This document shows positions 27,101-34,158 of a DNA stretch of 64,000 bases, one piece after another. Under the pieces are notes generated by a model that worked only from the letters and a program-made list of their open reading frames with translations, had not been told where the DNA came from and ran no database searches. Source of the DNA: Chromobacterium subtsugae (GTDB lineage: Bacteria; Pseudomonadota; Gammaproteobacteria; Burkholderiales; Chromobacteriaceae); assembly GCF_001676875.1 (NCBI RefSeq), contig NZ_JYKA01000007.1, positions 62,001 through 126,000 on the forward strand, given 5' to 3'. How positions within the stretch are numbered: the stretch's first letter is position 1; each line of letters starts with the position of its first letter. Position numbers and translations under genes: made by a program.

Positions 27101-27607
27101 ACGCTGGCGGTGGCGCGCGCCTATCACCATCTGCTGGCCTACAAGGACGAGTACGAAGTGGCGCGGCTGTACAGCGACGGCGAATTCCAGCGCGAGCTGG
27201 CCAGCCAGTTCGACGGCGACTACAAGCTGCGCTTCCATATCGGCGTGGCCTGGCTGACCCGCGGCCAGCCGCGCAAGATCGCCATCGGCCCGTGGCTGAT
27301 GCCGGCGATGAAACTGCTGGCCAAGCTGCGCTTCCTGCGCGGCAGCGCGCTGGACCCGTTCGCCTGGCAAGAGGACCGCAAGCTGGAGCGCCGGATGATA
27401 GGCGAATTCGAACAGCAGCTGGCCGGCATCCTGGCGGCGCTGACGCTGGACACGCTGCCGCAGGCGGTCGAAGCGGTGAAGAGCTGGGAAGGCGTGCGCG
27501 GCTTCGGCCACATCAAGCTGAAAAACTACCAGCAGGCCCGCAGCAGGCAGCAGCAGCTGCTAAGCGGCGGCGCGGCGGCTGGCAAGGCGTCGCGCAACGT
27601 GGCCTGA
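24128..27607 (+). CDS. Indolepyruvate ferredoxin oxidoreductase family protein (fused)
   Basis: 1159 residues that fuse both subunits of a thiamine-diphosphate 2-oxoacid:acceptor oxidoreductase. The first ~620 residues resemble IorA: a pyrimidine domain (TGYRGSPLGNVDQ near residue 57), a Cys-rich PHYCSGCPHNTST, and the diphosphate motif from LGDGTYFHSG. A CEGCGDCSQKSGC cluster at 642 and CNKDYSCVEGFCP at about 673 should bind Fe-S. From about 722 the gamma/IorB-like domain follows (VTGVGGTGVVTIGQVLG, GLAQKGGSVWSHV). It oxidatively decarboxylates aryl- or branched-chain 2-oxoacids from amino acid transamination. GGAGGAG lies before the ATG, and a strong terminator follows. Confidence 0.93.
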   Translation: MSIRHADLEEKYTAPTGQVLMTGIQALVRLPMLQQELDRAAGRHTAGYVTGYRGSPLGNVDQTMIKAKKHLDAHNVVFHPGLNEDLAATAVWGTQQVNIFEGAKYDGVYAMWYGKGPGVDRSGDVLKHGNVAGTSPHGGVLLVCGDDHAAKSSTFPHQSDHILAASMIPVLSPSGVQEVLDYGLHGWAMSRYSGCWVSIKAITDTIESSAIVDISPERFQFKIPQDFPIPEGGLNIRWPDTPLAQEKRVLHHRLYAALAYARENKLNHITLDSPKARLGIITCGKSYLDVMQALDDLGISEAQAADIGLRIFKVGMVWPLEPEGVRQFAEGLEEILVVEEKRQIIEYQLKEQLYNWRDDVRPRVVGKFAEKGEWALPHGDWLLPAAGELTPAMIARAIAGRLALIFDSPVIHDRLKFYDEKEAQLVKPRESIARVPHYCSGCPHNTSTKVPEGSRAVAGIGCHYMAHWIQADSTKTFTQMGGEGITWLGQAPFTSTRHIFTNLGDGTYFHSGILAIRAAVAGKVNITYKILYNDAVAMTGGQHVDGYLDVPMMTRQLAAEGVARIVITSDDPDKYQNAQGLAAGIDVFHRRELDRVQRELRDTAGVTILIHDQTCAAEKRRRRKRNEFPDPAKRAFINERVCEGCGDCSQKSGCLSVLPVETPLGRKRKIDQSSCNKDYSCVEGFCPSFVTVEGGKLKKPAGASADLAKMPALPEPKIPALHEPFGIMVTGVGGTGVVTIGQVLGMAAYLDNKGVTVLDMAGLAQKGGSVWSHVRIADSQEQLHAVRIAAGDANLVLGCDLVVTAAEEALAKMREGFSHAIVNSYESPTSAFLKNPDVRFPAKAMKDAIVESVGAGRFNEVNATRLSTSLMGDAIAANMFMLGYAWQKGLVPVSLEAIMEAVRLNGAAVKFNQDAFSWGRHAAHDPARVEALVSPTAVVAFVPRETPDAVVHHRATLLAAYQNESLAERYKALVQKTRQAEEALNPASGALTLAVARAYHHLLAYKDEYEVARLYSDGEFQRELASQFDGDYKLRFHIGVAWLTRGQPRKIAIGPWLMPAMKLLAKLRFLRGSALDPFAWQEDRKLERRMIGEFEQQLAGILAALTLDTLPQAVEAVKSWEGVRGFGHIKLKNYQQARSRQQQLLSGGAAAGKASRNVA
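26950..26965. promoter_or_regulatory. parS: parS-like ParB-binding site 4, inside oxidoreductase gene
   Basis: The core GTTCCACGTGAAAC (26951-26964) matches parS exactly. It encodes VPRET inside the large oxidoreductase. Confidence 0.8.
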
Positions 27608-27629
27608 TCCTGATTGTTTCCGCAGCTTT

Positions 27630-27659
27630 GGGCGTCGACCTCGGTCGACGCCCTTTTTT
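27630..27659 (+). terminator. Strong terminator after oxidoreductase gene
   Basis: A perfect 10-bp stem (GGGCGTCGAC / GTCGACGCCC) with a CTCG loop is followed by six Ts, 22 bases past the stop codon. Confidence 0.92.
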
Positions 27660-27739
27660 CTGGCCGCGCTGAAAATGCCGTATGGATTGACTATCCTGTT
27701 ATTCATGCCGATGCGTTCACCCCAACTGGAGACTGCCCC

Positions 27740-28306
27740 ATGCCCGCCCTGCTGCGCCGTACCCTGCTCGCCTCGCTCAGCCTGATCCTGGTCGCCTGCG
27801 CCACCCAACCCAGCAAGATCGCCCAAACCGCCGGCGGCTGCGTCGGCCAGGTGATGCCGCCGCCGGCCGGCATGAGCGCCGCGCAAAACAGCGCGCTGCT
27901 GGCCAAGGCCGTCGCCGCGCCCGGCAACGGCGGCCTGTGCGAAGGCGCGGTCTATCAGCAGGACGCCGCCGCGCCCGGCGTGACGGTTTACCGCGTCTGG
28001 GACAGCGCCAAACCCAACTCGCGGCTGGGCCGCTGGTGGTCGTTCAGCCAGCCGCAAGGTCCGGTGGCCAAATACCAGGCCGACAACGCCATCTGTCCGT
28101 CCTGGAGCCAGCTCAACAGCGTGGTGCGCTGCCAGCTGAAGGCCGGCGTGCAAGTGGCGGTGGGCACCGGCCAGAGCGCCAATTGCGCGCCCGACCCCGA
28201 CTTCCCGCCGTCGCCGGTCAACCAGATTTATGTGCCCAACACCAGCCCGGACGACATCCAGGTGGAAAACTGCCAGGACGAAGGAGCCTTCCCGCCGGCG
28301 ATGTGA
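27740..28306 (+). CDS. Putative lipoprotein, unknown function
   Basis: 188 residues with a type II signal peptide: basic start, hydrophobic core, and lipobox LVAC with Cys near residue 22. The mature part holds at least six further cysteines and Trp-rich patches (VWDSAK, GRWWSF, CPSWSQL), which suggests an oxidised, compact periplasmic or surface domain. No named family is recognised. GGAGA lies before the ATG. It stands alone after the oxidoreductase terminator. Confidence 0.7.
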   Translation: MPALLRRTLLASLSLILVACATQPSKIAQTAGGCVGQVMPPPAGMSAAQNSALLAKAVAAPGNGGLCEGAVYQQDAAAPGVTVYRVWDSAKPNSRLGRWWSFSQPQGPVAKYQADNAICPSWSQLNSVVRCQLKAGVQVAVGTGQSANCAPDPDFPPSPVNQIYVPNTSPDDIQVENCQDEGAFPPAM

Positions 28307-28325
28307 GCCGGGCTGGGCCGCGCGC

Positions 28326-29240
28326 TCAGTTGCCGCCCGGCGGCGCGGCGGCGAACCAGCCGGCGATGAAATCGATCAACGCCCTCACCTTGGCCGGCTG
28401 CGGCGTTTTCTTCGGATATGCCAGGTAGACCGGGTGGCTGGGCGTTTCCCAATCGGCCAGCACCCGCTCCAGCCTGCCGCTGGCCAGCGCGGCCGTGGCG
28501 GCGAAATCCGGCAGCCGGGCGAAACCGGCGCCGGCCTCGGCCAGCCGCTCGTTCAGGCTGTAGTCGCTGGCCTGCAGCCAGTGCGACACCTCCACCTCCT
28601 CCACCCTGCCCTCCCGCTCGAACAGCCAACGCGCGCCTTGCTGGTAGCGCGGGTGCACCACGCAGGGCTGCCGCGCCAGGTCGGCCGGCCGCCGCGGCGC
28701 GCCCAGCTCGGCCAGCAGCGCCGGCGCCGCCACCACCCAGTCGCGAGTGAAGAACAGGCAGCGCGCCACCAGCTGCGGCGGCAACGCCGGCGCCGAGCGG
28801 ATGGCGAGGTCGAAGCCGTCCTCCTCCAGGTCGCGCTCGGCCAGACTGACGTCCAGCTCCACCGTGATCTGCGGATATTGTCGATGGAACGACAACAATA
28901 AATCGGCGATGAAAGCGCCGGCGAACATCTGCGGCACCGTCAGCCGCACCCGGCCGCGCGGCGCGTCGCCCAGTTCGCGCACCGCCGCCGCCGATTCGCG
29001 CAGCAAATCGCGCAGCCGGCGGCAATAGTCCAGGTAAGCATGGCCGGCCTCGGTCAGCACCAGGCGCCGGGTGCTGCGGAACAGCAGCTGCGCGCCCAGC
29101 TGCGCCTCTAGCCGGTTCAACTGCTTGCTGACCTGCGATTTGGAGGTGCTCAGCCGCTCGGCCGCGGCGGTGATGCTGCCGGCTTCCGCCACCGTCAGAA
29201 AAGTGAGCGCCAGCGGCGAGGTTGGCTCGATTGTTTCCAT
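28326..29240 (-). CDS. LysR-family transcriptional regulator
   Basis: 304 residues with an N-terminal winged helix-turn-helix (about 10-70; FLTVAEAGSITAAAERLSTSKSQVSKQLNRLE) and a periplasmic-binding-like effector domain (about 95-295). LysR regulators commonly control a divergent neighbour. Here the short-chain dehydrogenase starts 94 bases away on the other strand, so it is the likely target. The ATG at 29240 gives the usual family length. Confidence 0.92.
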   Translation of the reverse strand: METIEPTSPLALTFLTVAEAGSITAAAERLSTSKSQVSKQLNRLEAQLGAQLLFRSTRRLVLTEAGHAYLDYCRRLRDLLRESAAAVRELGDAPRGRVRLTVPQMFAGAFIADLLLSFHRQYPQITVELDVSLAERDLEEDGFDLAIRSAPALPPQLVARCLFFTRDWVVAAPALLAELGAPRRPADLARQPCVVHPRYQQGARWLFEREGRVEEVEVSHWLQASDYSLNERLAEAGAGFARLPDFAATAALASGRLERVLADWETPSHPVYLAYPKKTPQPAKVRALIDFIAGWFAAAPPGGN

Positions 29241-29334
29241 ATTGATTCCAATATATCCGCGTTTGCCCGGTTTTTCCAAGCGATGGGCGCGCCTAAGCTG
29301 AGCCTTCCCCAACACAGAACGCAAGGAGAACGAA

Positions 29335-29952
29335 ATGAAAATCCTGCTGATAGGCGGCAGCGGCAATATCGGCCGCGCCATCCGCGCCGAGCTGTCCGGC
29401 CGCCACGAAATCATCGTCGCCGGCCGCAGCCACGGCGACGTGCGGGTGGATATCGAGGACGAGCGCAGCATCGTCGAAATGTACAGCCGGCTGCCGCGGC
29501 TGGACGCGGTGGCGGTAGCCACCGGCGGCCGCAACGGCCATGTCGCCCCGCTGGCCGAAATGAGCGCCGAGCGCTACCGCGTCGGCCTGGAGTCCAAGCT
29601 GCTTGGCCAGGTCAACACCGTGCTGCACGGCGTCGGCCAGCTGGCCGACGGCGGCTCGTTCACGCTGGTGGGCGGCGCCTGGCAGCCGCAGGCCATCGTG
29701 CCCAAGATCAGCAACGTCTACATGGCCAACGCCGCGCTGGAAGCTTTCGTCAACGCCGCCGCGGTGGAGCTGCCGCGCGGGCTGCGCATCAATCTGGTCA
29801 GTCCGCTATTGCTGACCGAGTCGGAAGCCGAATACGGCCCGCTGTTCCGCGGCGTGCCGCTGGTGGACGCGCGCAGCGTGGCGCGCGCCTACAGCCTGAG
29901 CGTGGAAGGCGCGCAGACCGGCCAGACCTACCGGCTGGGCCGGCTGGACTGA
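29335..29952 (+). CDS. Atypical short-chain dehydrogenase/reductase
   Basis: 205 residues. The nucleotide-binding GGSGNIGRAI at 7-16 and a Rossmann pattern are clear. The following AGRSHGD suggests NADP preference. The usual catalytic Tyr-x-x-x-Lys reads YMANA, so the Lys is Ala, as in a known group of short SDRs whose motif region reads VNAALEAFV. The catalytic mechanism is therefore uncertain. It is divergent from, and probably controlled by, the LysR regulator; AAGGAG precedes the ATG. Confidence 0.85.
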   Translation: MKILLIGGSGNIGRAIRAELSGRHEIIVAGRSHGDVRVDIEDERSIVEMYSRLPRLDAVAVATGGRNGHVAPLAEMSAERYRVGLESKLLGQVNTVLHGVGQLADGGSFTLVGGAWQPQAIVPKISNVYMANAALEAFVNAAAVELPRGLRINLVSPLLLTESEAEYGPLFRGVPLVDARSVARAYSLSVEGAQTGQTYRLGRLD

Positions 29953-29962
29953 GCCTGCCCGT

Positions 29963-30688
29963 TCACGGCTGCCCCAGCCATGGCTGTCCCACCGCCTCCA
30001 GCCTGGCCTGGAAGGCGGCCGGCGGCTCCCAGCCGTGGCGCTGCGCATGCGGCGCCACCAGCTCTATCGTCAGCTGTTTGGCGTGTTCGCGGAACAGCGC
30101 CTGCTGGCCGGGATGGCGCACCCGCTGGCTGAATTGCTTTTGCACCGGACTGAGCAGGCTGGTGACGAAAGGGCTGGCGCCGTCGCCGGCCGGAATGAAG
30201 GCGCCGTGGAATTCCCGCCCAGGCAGGCCGGCATCGCGCGCGATCTCGCCCAGCGCGCGCAGGTAGCCTTCCGGCATCACGCCGCCATTGGCGCGGTGGA
30301 AGGCGTTTTTCGCCTCGCTGTACATCACCGCGTAAGTCGACTCCAGCGCCTGGCGGCAGAACACCGCGTCGCCGGCCAGCGCCTTGCCCAGCTCGTCGGC
30401 CTGCCGGCGCATCACCGCCTTGACGTCGCCGGGGCTAATCGGCGCGCGCGACAGGCCGCCGCGCGTCAATCCGCTCTGCCTGGGCGCGGCGCGCCCGCCT
30501 TGAAAACACGCGGCGAAACGTTGCCAACCGCCGCTGCGCGCCGCTGCCGGCCGTTCCGCCGAGAACGGCTTGTCCGCATTGCCCGCGCCGCGCAGCCTGG
30601 CGGCCAGACCGCGGCCGGCGGCCGCCGCGCGCTCTCCCGCCCCGGCCAGCCAGCTGCGCGCGGCGGCGCCCAACATGCCTATCTTCAT
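29963..30688 (-). CDS. Hypothetical protein, candidate secreted effector
   Basis: 241 residues with no signal peptide or membrane segment. The first ~95 residues are low-complexity and rich in Ala, Arg and Gly (ARSWLAGAGERAAAAGRGLA). A helical domain follows (ISPGDVKAVMRRQADELGKA, STYAVMYSEAKNAFHRANGG) and runs to the end. A disordered N-terminus followed by one helical domain is a layout common in type III effectors, but this is only suggestive. The start has a strong GGGGAG ribosome site. The upstream gene on the same strand (30807-31112) may be its partner. No family is recognised. Confidence 0.55.
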   Translation of the reverse strand: MKIGMLGAAARSWLAGAGERAAAAGRGLAARLRGAGNADKPFSAERPAAARSGGWQRFAACFQGGRAAPRQSGLTRGGLSRAPISPGDVKAVMRRQADELGKALAGDAVFCRQALESTYAVMYSEAKNAFHRANGGVMPEGYLRALGEIARDAGLPGREFHGAFIPAGDGASPFVTSLLSPVQKQFSQRVRHPGQQALFREHAKQLTIELVAPHAQRHGWEPPAAFQARLEAVGQPWLGQP

Positions 30689-30806
30689 CCTGTTCTCCCC
30701 CTGTGCGCGCCGCGCCGGATGCGCGGCGGCCGCAGTCGCCATTGAAAGGCAGGCCGCGGCCGCCGGCTTGTAAAAATGGCTCACGCCTTCGGGAGAAGCC
30801 CTGCGC

Positions 30807-31112
30807 TTACCCCTGCCGCACCACCATCGCCTGCTCCGGCGCCGGGAAGCCGGCCGCCGCCAGCACCGGCCCCAGCGCGCTGAATTCCAACAGGCGGATC
30901 GCTTCGGCGTGGCCGGCGCGGCTGGCCAGCTGCGCCTTCAGGTCCACCCGCCGCGCCGGGTTGGCGCTGAAGTTCTGGATAGTGTCGGAGAAGATCTTGT
31001 TGTTGCCGGCCAGAGTCTGCGCGCCGTCCGGCGTGTCCAGCGTGGCGGCGACGATGTTGCCGGCGAAATTCGCCGCCAGGTCCAGCCAGTGATTCCAATT
31101 GATGTTTTGCAT
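30807..31112 (-). CDS. Hypothetical 101-residue protein
   Basis: Begins MQNINWNHWLDLAANFAGNI and is predicted mainly helical, acidic to neutral, without a signal peptide. No family is recognised. AGGGG lies eight bases before the ATG. It precedes the 241-residue hypothetical gene on the same strand with a gap of 118 bases; a secretion chaperone or partner is possible but unproven. Confidence 0.5.
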   Translation of the reverse strand: MQNINWNHWLDLAANFAGNIVAATLDTPDGAQTLAGNNKIFSDTIQNFSANPARRVDLKAQLASRAGHAEAIRLLEFSALGPVLAAAGFPAPEQAMVVRQG

Positions 31113-31131
31113 CTGACAGCCCCTTGTCTGA

Positions 31132-31150
31132 AAAGCCGGATAACGGCTTT
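31132..31150 (-). terminator. Terminator after sirtuin gene
   Basis: A 7-bp stem (AAAGCCG / CGGCTTT) with a five-base loop, followed by a short T run on the minus strand. It lies 38 bases beyond the sirtuin stop codon and directly before the 101-residue gene. Confidence 0.65.
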
Positions 31151-31187
31151 CTCAAGATAGGCGGCGGCCATGGCCATGCCAAATGGA

Positions 31188-31925
31188 TCAGCAGCGCAGC
31201 TGGCGGCAGGTGTCGCCGATGCCGGCGTGGACGCAGAGGTCGAACAGGGCGTCGAAACGAGTGGGGGTGTAGTTGATCAGCGCGCAGGGAATGCCGGCGC
31301 GCGCGGCTTCCACCGGAATCAGATTGACCGGCGACACCTCCAGCGATGAGCCCATCACCAGCAGCAGGTCAGCGTTCAGCGCCGCCTGGAACGCCACGTC
31401 GATCAAGGGCACCGCCTCGCCGTACAGCACCACGTCCGGCTTGAGCACCGTGCTGCAGCGGCGGCAGACCGGCACCTCGTGCCGCTGCACATAGTCCAGA
31501 GGATGCGGCGTGCGGCAGTCCGGACAGCTGGCGGTAAGCAGGGTGCCGTGCATTTCCAGCACCCGGCTGTTGCCGGCGCGGCCATGCAGGCCGTCTATGT
31601 TCTGGGTGAGGATGGTGACTTCCTTGCCCGACGCTTCCAGCGCGGCGAGGAACAGGTGGCCGTCGTTGGGCTGGTAGTCGCCCACCAACTTGATGCGGAA
31701 GATGTCGCGGAATGCCTGCCAGAAAGCCGTCGGCGCGCGGCGGAAGTAGTCGACCGACACCGCCTCGGCCAAGCTCATGTCCCGCGACCACACGCCGTTG
31801 GCGGAACGGAAATCGGGGATGCCGGATTCGGTGCTCATGCCGGCGCCGGTCAACACCGCGATGCGGCGGGCGTCGTCGAGCAATTGCTGCAGATACGGCA
31901 ACTGCCGCTGGGGGGAAACGCTCAT
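31188..31925 (-). CDS. cobB: NAD-dependent protein deacylase, sirtuin (CobB type)
   Basis: 245 residues. The sirtuin core is complete: GAGMSTESGIPDFR near residue 28 (NAD binding), TQNIDGLH near 107, the catalytic His in LEMHG, and a zinc ribbon made by CPDC and CRRC. It removes acyl groups from lysines of metabolic enzymes using NAD+. The ATG at 31925 has AAGGAAG six bases upstream. The upstream MazG-like gene is close (49 bases), so the two may be co-transcribed. Confidence 0.92.
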   Translation of the reverse strand: MSVSPQRQLPYLQQLLDDARRIAVLTGAGMSTESGIPDFRSANGVWSRDMSLAEAVSVDYFRRAPTAFWQAFRDIFRIKLVGDYQPNDGHLFLAALEASGKEVTILTQNIDGLHGRAGNSRVLEMHGTLLTASCPDCRTPHPLDYVQRHEVPVCRRCSTVLKPDVVLYGEAVPLIDVAFQAALNADLLLVMGSSLEVSPVNLIPVEAARAGIPCALINYTPTRFDALFDLCVHAGIGDTCRQLRC

Positions 31926-31974
31926 CAAGACTTCCTTACCGCCGGACTTGCTTCGATCCACTATAGCGCAACGG

Positions 31975-32307
31975 TCACAGCGGCGGGTATTTGATGGCGT
32001 TCTTGGCCATTTTGTCGCGTACCGCCGCGTCCAGATCGACGCCGGTCACCATCGCCAACCGGGTCAGATACAGCAGCACGTCGGCGATTTCCTCCTGCAG
32101 ATGGGTGAAGCGCGCCGGATCGTCGCGCAGCCGCGCGGCGGCGTCGTCGTCCAGCCACTGGAAGATCTCGGCCAGTTCGCCCACCTCGCCCATCAGCGCC
32201 AGCACCAGGCTGCGCGGCGAGTGGAAACGGTTCCAGTCGCGCTCGTCGGAAAAGCGCTGCAGCGCGGCGGCAAGTCGGCTGGCATCCAGCAAGGTGGGCT
32301 GCGTCAT
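31975..32307 (-). CDS. MazG-like nucleotide pyrophosphohydrolase
   Basis: 110 residues of the all-alpha NTP pyrophosphatase fold (MazG/dCTPase, RS21-C6 type). The metal-binding GEVGELAEIFQW near residue 40 and EEIADVLLYL near residue 73 give the E-x-x-E and E-x-x-D pairs. Such enzymes remove non-canonical (d)NTPs. AGGA precedes the ATG, and a parS-like site lies just upstream of that. Confidence 0.88.
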   Translation of the reverse strand: MTQPTLLDASRLAAALQRFSDERDWNRFHSPRSLVLALMGEVGELAEIFQWLDDDAAARLRDDPARFTHLQEEIADVLLYLTRLAMVTGVDLDAAVRDKMAKNAIKYPPL

Positions 32308-32318
32308 TCGGGTAATCC

Positions 32319-32334
32319 TGTTTCACGTGGAACG
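32319..32334. promoter_or_regulatory. parS: parS-like ParB-binding site 5, before MazG-like gene
   Basis: TGTTTCACGTGGAACG has the parS core in mixed form (left half TTT, right half GGA). It is in the promoter region of the MazG-like gene, twelve bases before its start codon. Confidence 0.75.
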
Positions 32335-32461
32335 GCAAAAGCCTGACGGCACGGCATCTTAAGCGTAGCCGGCCCGCGGCGCCAGCGCGGCCGGCCGGCG
32401 CGGCGGGAAATGACAATGCCCGGCGGCGCCGGGCATCGGGAGACGGGGCACTGCGGCGGGT

Positions 32462-33073
32462 TTACTGGCCCAGCCCTTCCGCCTTCAAGGCCTGCTGGGT
32501 CGCCGGCAAGGCCGCCACCCGCTTCAGGTAGTCGAGCAGCGCCGGGAAATCGGCCAGCGAGCGCTGCACGTACTGCGCCCAAGACAAGCAGGTGAATAAG
32601 TAAGCGTCGGCCACGCTGAACTGGCCGCCTTGCAGATACGGCGTTTTTTCCAGCTGCTGCTGCAGCAGCGCCAGCCGCGGCTGCAGCCGCGCCCAGGCGT
32701 CGTCTTTCACTTCTTCGGTCTTGCCGAAGAAGATCGGCGAAAAATTCTTGTGCACTTCGGTGGAGATGAAGTTCAGCCATTCCTGCAGCCGGTAGCGCGC
32801 CAGCGTGCCGTTGGCCGGCGCCAGCTGCTTGTCCGGCGCCTGGTCGGCGATGTACTGCAGGATGGCCACGCCTTCGGTCAGCAGTTCGCCGTTGTCCAGC
32901 TGCAGCGCCGGCACATAGCCTTTGGGATTGATGGTGGAGAAATCCGCGCCGCCGGCGGTGAGATGCGGCTGCGCGCGCAGATCCACCTTTTCGCTGCCGA
33001 AAGCCAGGCCGCTGGCGAACAGGGCGATATGCGAAGCCAGCGAGCAGGCGCCGGGGGAAAAGTACAGTTTCAT
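32462..33073 (-). CDS. gstA: Glutathione S-transferase, beta class
   Basis: 203 residues. MKLYFSPGACSLASHIAL is the beta-class start with the active-site Cys in PGACS. VPALQLDNGELLTEG is the glutathione-binding cis-Pro and Glu-Gly region. An all-helical C-terminal domain ends the protein (FSVADAYLFTCLSW). It conjugates glutathione to electrophiles in the cytoplasm. AGGAGAG precedes the ATG. The truncated GST at 16821-17171 is of the same type. Confidence 0.92.
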   Translation of the reverse strand: MKLYFSPGACSLASHIALFASGLAFGSEKVDLRAQPHLTAGGADFSTINPKGYVPALQLDNGELLTEGVAILQYIADQAPDKQLAPANGTLARYRLQEWLNFISTEVHKNFSPIFFGKTEEVKDDAWARLQPRLALLQQQLEKTPYLQGGQFSVADAYLFTCLSWAQYVQRSLADFPALLDYLKRVAALPATQQALKAEGLGQ

Positions 33074-33176
33074 CACAACTCTCCTGTGCATTAAGGAAGG
33101 GACAAACCGCAATCGGCTGTCAGCCTGAGCCAAAATCATGCCAATTGCAACCCCCCGGCCGGCAGGGTCGCGCCGC

Positions 33177-33746
33177 TCATCCCAGCAGCGAAACCAGCCA
33201 TTCGATGCGCAGGTTCCAGCCGGCGAAACCGGCCAGCCAGAACAGCACGCCCAGCGCGCCGAACGCCCAGGCGCTGAACAGCGGCAACAGGTTGGCCGAC
33301 AAGGCCGCCACCGCCGCGCTGGCCACCGCGATCGACAGCGCGGCATCGCTGATGTCGAACAGGTCGTGGCGCTGGTTCAGCGCCTCGAAACCCTTTTCCA
33401 GCCCTTCGGCCTTGCGCTGCAGCGCCTCGCCTTCCGCCTTGTAGCGCTGGATCTCGTCCTGCAGCTCGCGCTGCTGCGGCTTGAGCGCCGCCGCGCTGGC
33501 GGGATTGGCCAGCTCCAGCATCTTGGCCTGGCGCAGGCTGGCTTCCGTCAGATGCAGCTTGATCTTTTTGGACTGGTATTCCGACCAGCTGTCCAGCGCG
33601 TCGGTCTTCAGCAACTGGCGCGCCTGGACGATATTGTCGTCCTTCAGCTTGCCCAGCCCCATCACCACCGACAACAGCACCACGGTAAGCGCCACCAGGC
33701 TGTTCAGGCGCTTCTTCTCCGCCTCCACGCTGATTTCCACTTCCAT
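33177..33746 (-). CDS. DUF4337-family membrane protein
   Basis: 189 residues. One N-terminal membrane helix (LVALTVVLLSVVMGLGKLKDD), then an EYQSKKIKL motif and a long charged coiled coil (about 60-130), then two C-terminal helices. This order is that of the DUF4337 family, whose function is unknown. AAGGAGAG lies before the ATG at 33746. Confidence 0.82.
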   Translation of the reverse strand: MEVEISVEAEKKRLNSLVALTVVLLSVVMGLGKLKDDNIVQARQLLKTDALDSWSEYQSKKIKLHLTEASLRQAKMLELANPASAAALKPQQRELQDEIQRYKAEGEALQRKAEGLEKGFEALNQRHDLFDISDAALSIAVASAAVAALSANLLPLFSAWAFGALGVLFWLAGFAGWNLRIEWLVSLLG

Positions 33747-33825
33747 CGACCCTCTCCTTGCGTTCGCTCGGCGCCGGAAATCCGGCACTCACCCAGCATA
33801 ACGCAGCGGACGGCGAAAGGTGGCC

Positions 33826-34098
33826 CTAACCGGCCTTCTTGCCGAACAAGCGCGGGCGGCTATCCGCCGGCGCGGCGGAGCGGGTTTTGAACTGGACGTA
33901 CAGGGCCTCCACCTCGGCGCGCGCCCAGGGCGTGCGCCGCAGGAAGGTGAGGCTGGACTTGATGCTGGGGTCCAGCTGGAAGCAGCGGATATTGACCCTT
34001 TGGCCCAGCCCGTCCCAGCCGTAATGGGCCTGCAGCTCGATCAGCATTGTCTCCAGCGTGACGCCATGAGTCGGGTTGTTGGACTGCGCTGCGTTCAT
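33826..34098 (-). CDS. VF530-family DNA-binding protein
   Basis: 90 residues. [23 protein letters not shown] is the conserved start of the VF530 (DUF2132) family, and [19 protein letters not shown] its second conserved stretch. The Vibrio fischeri member forms a small helical domain thought to bind DNA. The C-terminus is basic. AGGA precedes the ATG by eight bases. Confidence 0.9.
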   Translation of the reverse strand: MNAAQSNNPTHGVTLETMLIELQAHYGWDGLGQRVNIRCFQLDPSIKSSLTFLRRTPWARAEVEALYVQFKTRSAAPADSRPRLFGKKAG

Positions 34099-34158
34099 CC
34101 TATCGGTCCTGCCATGTGAAAGCCGCGAGTGTAAGGCCGCGCCCGCGCGCTGGCAAAG

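Noticed and set aside
24944..27511. 855-codon open frame antisense to the oxidoreductase gene
   Set aside because: It mirrors the G/C third-position pattern of the real gene, has biased low-complexity composition (His, Gln, Arg, Ala) and no family hallmark.
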